In this document: positions 14,415 through 18,337 of the stretch, piece after piece
Layout of the letters: every line of letters begins with the position of its first letter
Numbering within the stretch: the first letter of the stretch is position 1
Assembly: GCA_964650975.1 (NCBI GenBank)
Contig: CAZYWA010000107.1
Span: 1-18,337, forward strand
Length of the DNA: 18,337 nt
From: CAZYWA01 sp964650975 [NCBI: uncultured bacterium]
Lineage (GTDB): Bacteria; JADJOY01
Direction of reading: 5' to 3'
Notes under the pieces: model-generated
Told to the model about the DNA's origin: nothing
Seen by the model: only the letters and a program-made list of their open reading frames with translations
The model's database searches: none
Program-made: the position numbers and the translations under genes

Positions 14415-15154
14415 CGGCCGGTCGCGGCTCCCTCGCGACGGAACGAGAAAAATCGCTCCGCCTCGCACATCGTGCAGCCGGGCATCCGCTCGATCGCGTC
14501 GATCCGCACACCGGCCGCCGCCAGCGCTCGCGAATTCGCGTGCGCCAGATCGACGTGTGGCTTCCGCCCTTCTTGACGGAGCGTCCAGCTCGCCGGCTCG
14601 CCGATCCGCGACTCGAGCGCATCGACGACTTCCTCGCCGACCTCGAAGCAACACGGCCCGATCGCCGGTCCCATCGCGACCGAGAGCTCGCTCGGATCGA
14701 CGCCGTAGCTCTCGGTGAGCAAGCGCACGACGCGCGCCGGGAGCCCCAGCGCCGAGCTGCGCCATCCAGCATGGACCGCGGCTACCACCGCACCGCGCCG
14801 GTCGGCGATCAGGATCGGCAGACAATCCGCGGTGCCCACCGCCACCGCCACTCCCGCGCCCGACACGACGACCGCATCGAAGCCCGCCGGAGGGACGGAA
14901 GGCAGCGGCTCGCCGCCCTCCACCTCGAAGATCCGGTCCTCGTGGGTCTGGCCGAGCGTGACCAGCGCGGCGCCACTCAGTCCGCACGCGGCGAGAAAGG
15001 CGCCGCGATCTGCAGCGCAATGCTCCGGCGCCTCCGGCCGTGCCCGCAAGTCGAAGTCGATCCGATCGGCGCTTCGCACCCGTGTCGAGAATCCGTGCGC
15101 CACTCCCGGCACGGCGGCGAGATTCGCCGCGCGGAGCACCAGCGGCGCCGTCAC
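14324..15154 (-). CDS. pgeF: Peptidoglycan editing factor PgeF (YfiH/LACC1 family)
   Basis: This encodes 276 residues of the DUF152/YfiH family. The E. coli member removes wrongly incorporated L-Ser from UDP-MurNAc, and relatives act on purine nucleosides. The three zinc ligands are visible: H71 in G-Q-T-H-E-D, C111 in T-A-D-C-L-P-I-L and H128 in V-H-A-G-W-R. I-G-P-C-C-F-E-V-G and the late T-G-R-Q-L-S-A-I-G-L also fit the family. The start is GTG 15154, which overlaps the rluD stop (GTGA) and gives the usual beginning L-V-L-R-A-A-N-L-A-A-V-P-G-V-A-H-G-F-S-T-R. About 22 residues (Ala/Ser/Gly-rich) extend past the normal family end, inside the overlap with meaB. The rluD-yfiH pair is also adjacent in E. 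coli. Confidence 0.9.
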   Translation of the reverse strand: MTAPLVLRAANLAAVPGVAHGFSTRVRSADRIDFDLRARPEAPEHCAADRGAFLAACGLSGAALVTLGQTHEDRIFEVEGGEPLPSVPPAGFDAVVVSGAGVAVAVGTADCLPILIADRRGAVVAAVHAGWRSSALGLPARVVRLLTESYGVDPSELSVAMGPAIGPCCFEVGEEVVDALESRIGEPASWTLRQEGRKPHVDLAHANSRALAAAGVRIDAIERMPGCTMCEAERFFSFRREGAATGRQLSAIGLVAAAGAGSGSARPWPSASSTSA

Positions 15155-16134
15155 GTCGGCCCGCCGCTGGAACGCAACACGGCCAGCGCTCTCAGGCGCT
15201 CGATCAGCTGGCTCATGTCGGCCGTCGGCGCCGACTCGAACGTGAGCCGCCGCCCGTCCGCCGGATGCCGGAACGAGAGCCGGCTCGCGTGCAGCATCGG
15301 CCGCGCGGCGGTCGCGAGGATGCTGCGCGCCCGCGGATCGGAAACCCCTCGCACCCGCGGGCCGAAGCCGTACACGGCGTCGCCCACGATCGGATGCCCG
15401 GCGTCGGCCAGGTGAGCCCGGATCTGGTGCGTGCGGCCGGTCTCGAGCTGCACCTCGAGCAGCGTCGACGCGGGCAGATCCTCGAGACGCTTCCAGCGAG
15501 TGCGCGCCGAACGGCCCCGCGACGAGGTGGTGCTCATGCGCTTGCGGTCGGTGGGATGACGTCCGATCGGCAGGTCGAACAATCCTTCCCGCTGCGCGGG
15601 CCGGCCCAGTACCAGCGCCAGGTAGATCTTCTCCACCTCGCGGTCGTGGAACTGGGTGCGCAGGGCTTCGTGCGCGCGATCGTTCTTGGCGATCACCATG
15701 AGGCCGGTGGTGTCCTTGTCGAGCCGGTGCACGATGCCGGGCCTCTCGACACCGCCCACTCCCGAGAGCCCGTCGAGCCGCGCCAGGAGCACGTTCACGA
15801 GCGTCGAGCCACGCAGCCCGGGAGCCCAATGCACGGCGAGACCCGCGGGCTTCTCGATCACCGCAAGGTCCGCATCCTGGTGCACGATCGTGAGCGGCCG
15901 GTCGTCCGGCTCGAGATTGCTCTCCACGACGTCCGGGACGTCGATCGCGATCTCGTCCCCGGGGGTGAGCGCGAGCCCCGCCTTCACCGTGCGCGTGCCG
16001 ACGCGCACTCGCCCCTCGTCGATCCAGTGACGAAGCCGGGAGCGGGTGGTGTCGCCGAAGTGCGCCACCAGGAACACGTCGAGCCGAGTGCCGCCGGCCT
16101 CCGGCTCGACCACGAACACCCGTGTCTCGCTCAT
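15151..16134 (-). CDS. rluD: Ribosomal large-subunit pseudouridine synthase, RluD family
   Basis: This encodes 327 residues. An N-terminal S4 RNA-binding domain (about 10-65; R-L-D-V-F-L ... S-R-L-R-H-W-I-D-E-G-R-V-R-V) precedes the pseudouridine synthase core. The catalytic motif is H-R-L-D-K-D-T-T-G-L with Asp139; V-I-E-K-P-A-G-L-A-V-H, Y-L-A-L-V, E-T-G-R-T-H-Q-I-R-A-H-L and G-D-x-V-Y-G follow as expected. RluD modifies helix 69 of 23S rRNA; RluC or RluA-type specificity cannot be fully excluded, but the S4 domain and linkage to pgeF favour RluD. I chose ATG 16134; GTG 16140 would add two residues. It starts about 25 nt after the patatin stop, with the perfect 12-bp palindrome AGCGGCGCCGCT (16149-16160) between them. 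Confidence 0.91.
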   Translation of the reverse strand: MSETRVFVVEPEAGGTRLDVFLVAHFGDTTRSRLRHWIDEGRVRVGTRTVKAGLALTPGDEIAIDVPDVVESNLEPDDRPLTIVHQDADLAVIEKPAGLAVHWAPGLRGSTLVNVLLARLDGLSGVGGVERPGIVHRLDKDTTGLMVIAKNDRAHEALRTQFHDREVEKIYLALVLGRPAQREGLFDLPIGRHPTDRKRMSTTSSRGRSARTRWKRLEDLPASTLLEVQLETGRTHQIRAHLADAGHPIVGDAVYGFGPRVRGVSDPRARSILATAARPMLHASRLSFRHPADGRRLTFESAPTADMSQLIERLRALAVLRSSGGPT

Positions 16135-16159
16135 GGTCACTTGTCTCGAGCGGCGCCGC

Positions 16160-17128
16160 TCAGCGCGTCGACACGCGATCGGTTCCTGGTGACGGGAACG
16201 GCCGCGGCGACGATCCGTGCAGCCACTTCTGCCAGCGCGCGCGGCGCAGCGCGTGGCCGATGTCGTCGACCACCGCCGCGGCGGCGGCCTCGCCGCGCGC
16301 CACGATGTCGCGCATCCGGCCGAAATCGCCCCAGAACACGTCGTCGAGCGGCACGCGGATCACCACGTCGGCGTGCGCGAGCTGCATGCGCTTGAGCGCG
16401 TAGCGGGTGATGTCGCTCGAGCGCAACACCACGTCGAGCCCGTTCGGGAAATCGACGCGGGTCTCGAGCGGCTTGTCGACGTCGACGCCCACGACGAATT
16501 CGGCCCCGCGCTCGAACGCGGGCCGCGTCGGCACCGTGTCGATCCAGCTGCCGTCGACCAGCAGGCGGTTGCCGGAGCGGACCGGCGCGAAGAGCCCGGG
16601 AATGGCGCAGCTCGCCGCGATCGCATCGAGCAGCGAGCCCTCGGTCAGCACCTCTTCGCGTCCGCTCACCAGGTCGACCGCCACGGGGAAGAAGGGAATC
16701 CGCGTCTCCGCGAGCGACCCGTGCGACACGAACAGCTCGAGCGTCCGCCGCACCTCGGCTTCCGAGACGAACGAGCCGCGTGCCAGCGACAGACCGAAGA
16801 GAAAGCCTCGCTTGAGATAGCGCGCCAGACTCGAGATCCGGCCGGTCCGTTTCTCGGCGCTGCGCTCCTTCAGGAACTCGAATTTCTGCTGGCGATAGAG
16901 CGGGCCCTCGACGTATTCGAGCAGCCGCCGCTCGACCTCGTCGGCGCTCGCGTGGATCGCGTAGAGGGCGCCCACCAGCGATCCCATGCTGGTGCCGGTG
17001 ATGAGGTCGATCGGAATGCGCTCGCGCTCGAGAACCTTGAGTACCCCGACGTGGGCGAGTCCGAGCGCCGCGCCCCCTCCGAGCGCCAGCCCAACGTTGA
17101 CCGAGCCGGTGCCGGTGCGGTGCGAGAT
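16160..17128 (-). CDS. Patatin-like phospholipase (RssA/NTE type), apparent ATC start
   Basis: This encodes about 322 residues. The oxyanion-hole region is G-L-A-L-G-G-G-A-A-L-G-L-A-H-V-G, where most relatives have GGGGARG. The nucleophile elbow is G-T-S-M-G and the catalytic Asp lies in L-L-V-D-G-S-W. The family are serine lipases/esterases of the Ser-Asp dyad type, with membrane lipids as likely substrates. There is no signal peptide. The conserved domain begins near 17090, yet no in-frame ATG, GTG or TTG lies between there and GTG 17347. AGAGGAG (17141-17135 on the minus strand) is 6 nt before an ATC codon at 17128, which I take as the start. GTG 17347 would add 73 Arg/Ser-rich residues, lacks a Shine-Dalgarno site and would run through the rho promoter. 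The gene probably leads the operon with rluD and pgeF. Confidence 0.82.
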   Translation of the reverse strand: MSHRTGTGSVNVGLALGGGAALGLAHVGVLKVLERERIPIDLITGTSMGSLVGALYAIHASADEVERRLLEYVEGPLYRQQKFEFLKERSAEKRTGRISSLARYLKRGFLFGLSLARGSFVSEAEVRRTLELFVSHGSLAETRIPFFPVAVDLVSGREEVLTEGSLLDAIAASCAIPGLFAPVRSGNRLLVDGSWIDTVPTRPAFERGAEFVVGVDVDKPLETRVDFPNGLDVVLRSSDITRYALKRMQLAHADVVIRVPLDDVFWGDFGRMRDIVARGEAAAAAVVDDIGHALRRARWQKWLHGSSPRPFPSPGTDRVSTR

Positions 17129-17287
17129 CGGGGTCTCCTCTGGGAGTCGGGCGCTTGCGAGCGAGCGTGCGTGCGACGCGCACGATAGCCGAGCGCGACT
17201 CCGCCGGTCAAAACGGACGGCAGCCGAGCGGCGGCACCCGAACGGCGCCAGGTATGCGATTTTTCGGCGAAATGCCCGCTCCCGCGG

Positions 17288-17317
17288 TTGACATGCGCGC
17301 TCCCGATCGGCTACGGT
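17288..17317 (+). promoter_or_regulatory. Candidate rho promoter
   Basis: A perfect TTGACA -35 box (17288-17293) is followed after 18 bp by TACGGT (17312-17317), which keeps the key TA and final T of a -10 box. Transcription would start near 17324, about 300 nt before the rho start codon. It lies in the otherwise gene-free interval between the divergent patatin gene and rho. Confidence 0.45.
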
Positions 17318-17323
17318 TCGACT

Positions 17324-17627
17324 CCCATCGCGTCGCTTTCCACGCACGCGGCATCACGCAACCACGCGTTCGCCCAAACCCCGCGCTCGCCGGGTGCTCA
17401 CGACCGAGATCGTGACCTCGCGAGGCCCTTCACCGACAACCGATTGCATTCCGATTCGTCGCGGCGGAACACCACCCGCCCACCCAGCCTGAAAGCGCCG
17501 CACACACCCGCGGCGCGCTCCCGCTTCCGGCCCGGCCGATGAAACCGCGGAACCACGTGGCCCAAGCACCCTCCCATCTCGCGTCCCGCTCCTAGCTCGT
17601 CCGAACCACGGCTCCCACCGAGGTGTC
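17324..17627 (+). promoter_or_regulatory. Long C-rich rho leader, likely autoregulatory
   Basis: About 300 nt separate the candidate promoter from rho with no supported gene. From 17341 to 17627 I count about 129 C against 71 G, a C-over-G bias expected of Rho-binding (rut) RNA. It holds inverted repeats at 17398-17415 (TCACGA/TCGTGA), the palindrome CCTCGCGAGG (17416-17425) and a strong hairpin at 17495-17516. In E. coli, Rho represses its own gene by premature termination in the leader; the same is inferred here. GAGG at 17620-17623 is the probable ribosome site. Confidence 0.45.
17495..17516 (+). promoter_or_regulatory. Strong hairpin in the rho leader
   Basis: GCGCCGC (17495-17501) and GCGGCGC (17510-17516) form a perfect 7-bp GC stem around the loop ACACACCC. 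No T-run follows, so it is not an intrinsic terminator. It may be a pause, stability or attenuation element within the C-rich leader. Confidence 0.45.
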
Positions 17628-18337
17628 ATGCAGCTCAACATCAAGGACCTGAAAGAACGCCCCATCCACGACCTGGCGACGCTCGCCAAGGACCTGGAAG
17701 TCGAGAACGCGGCCGGACTGCGCAAGCAGGATCTGATCTTCGCGCTGCTCCAGGCGCAGGCCCAGCGCAGCGGTCACATCTACGCGGAGGGCGTTCTCGA
17801 GACGTTGCCGGACGGCTACGGCTTTCTGCGCAGCCCCGACTACAGCTACTTGCCGGGTCCCGACGACATCTACGTCTCGCCGTCGCAGATCCGCCGCTTC
17901 AACCTCTCGACCGGCGACACCATCACCGGACAGATCCGCCCGCCCAAGGACGGCGAGCGCTACTTCGCGCTGCTCAAGGTCGATTCGATCAACCACGAGG
18001 ACCCCGAGGAAGCGCGCGAGAAGATCATCTTCGAGAACTTGATCCCGCTCCATCCCACCGAGCGGCTCAAGATGGAGTATCTGCCGACCGACCACGCCAC
18101 GCGCATCCTCGACCTGGTGACGCCGATCGGCAAAGGTCAGCGCGCGCTGATCGTGTCGCCGCCGCGCACCGGCAAGACCGTGATGATGCAGAACATCGCC
18201 CATGCGATCTCGGCCAATCATCCCGAGGTCTATCTGCTGGTGCTGCTGATCGACGAGCGGCCGGAAGAAGTCACCGACATGGCCCGCACCGTTAAAGGCG
18301 AGGTCGTCTCTTCGACCTTCGACGAGCCGGCGATACG
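17628..18337 (+). CDS. rho: Transcription termination factor Rho (3' end outside window)
   Basis: This carries the first 236 codons of Rho, still open at the right edge. The Rho N-terminal helical domain (about 1-45; L-K-E-R-P-I-H-D-L ... [11 protein letters not shown]) is followed by the cold-shock-like RNA-binding domain (about 52-125; [15 protein letters not shown] and [13 protein letters not shown]). The ATPase core has Walker A S-P-P-R-T-G-K183-T, Walker B L-L-V-L-L-I-D209-E-R-P-E-E-V-T-D-M and the S-S-T-F-D-E-P-A region. It is the compact form without the large N-terminal insertion seen in some high-GC Gram-positives. Rho is a hexameric RNA translocase that ends transcription and, with NusG, couples to translation. 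ATG 17628 has GAGG 4 nt upstream and matches the usual N-terminus. Confidence 0.95.
   Translation, partial: MQLNIKDLKERPIHDLATLAKDLEVENAAGLRKQDLIFALLQAQAQRSGHIYAEGVLETLPDGYGFLRSPDYSYLPGPDDIYVSPSQIRRFNLSTGDTITGQIRPPKDGERYFALLKVDSINHEDPEEAREKIIFENLIPLHPTERLKMEYLPTDHATRILDLVTPIGKGQRALIVSPPRTGKTVMMQNIAHAISANHPEVYLLVLLIDERPEEVTDMARTVKGEVVSSTFDEPAI

Noticed and set aside
17539-17595. An 18-codon leader peptide (ATG 17539 to TAG 17595) before rho
   Set aside because: It has no Shine-Dalgarno site and no regulatory codon pattern such as a run of one amino acid. Chance ATGs are expected in 300 nt.
1-18337. CRISPR array, tRNA, rRNA, insertion sequence or prophage genes
   Set aside because: No regularly spaced repeats, tRNA cloverleaf, rRNA sequence, transposase motif or phage protein was seen on either strand.

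Overview
The window is a GC-rich (roughly two-thirds G+C), gene-dense stretch of a bacterial chromosome. An LptF/LptG-family lipopolysaccharide-export permease and a peptidoglycan-editing factor point to a Gram-negative (diderm) cell. Frequent GTG starts and 4-nt stop/start overlaps are consistent with a compact high-GC genome. I cannot place the phylum from this alone; Myxococcota, Gemmatimonadota, Acidobacteriota or an Eisenbacteria-like lineage would all fit. I see no mobile element, phage gene, CRISPR array, tRNA or rRNA.

Layout from left to right. (1) 1-620: the 3' end of an unrecognised gene, then a 351-bp gene-free stretch with two copies of a double-hairpin repeat and a terminator. 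(2) 620-4017: a small zinc-ribbon protein (-) divergent from a duplicated PH/GRAM-like protein (+), followed by a 689-aa exported coiled-coil protein with its own promoter. (3) 4051-8110 (-): an apparent operon ntrB-ntrC-thiE-thiD, joining an NtrBC-type two-component pair to two thiamin synthesis genes. (4) 8260-10532 (+): mobA overlapped by a membrane glycosyltransferase of family 2. (5) 10417-11700 (-): an LptF/G permease whose 3' end overlaps the glycosyltransferase tail to tail. (6) 11851-14414 (+): ribF, a membrane-anchored NTF2-like protein, a third copy of the repeat, and meaB. (7) 14324-17128 (-): patatin-like phospholipase, rluD and pgeF, with pgeF overlapping meaB tail to tail. (8) 17288-18337 (+): a promoter, a long C-rich leader and the first 236 codons of rho, which runs off the window.

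Most of the content is housekeeping: cofactor synthesis (thiamin, FAD, molybdenum cofactor), envelope maintenance, rRNA modification, nitrogen signalling and transcription termination. Four of the tightest junctions (ntrB/ntrC, mobA/GT2, ribF/NTF2-like, rluD/pgeF) are 4-nt overlaps, three of them GTGA, which suggests translational coupling.

The most unusual items are the three-copy double-hairpin repeat with a conserved TTCC loop, a patatin gene whose only well-placed start appears to be ATC, the structured C-rich rho leader, and the zinc-ribbon/duplicated PH-like gene pair separated by a promoter flanked by a perfect inverted repeat. I found no convincing new defence or multi-gene system.
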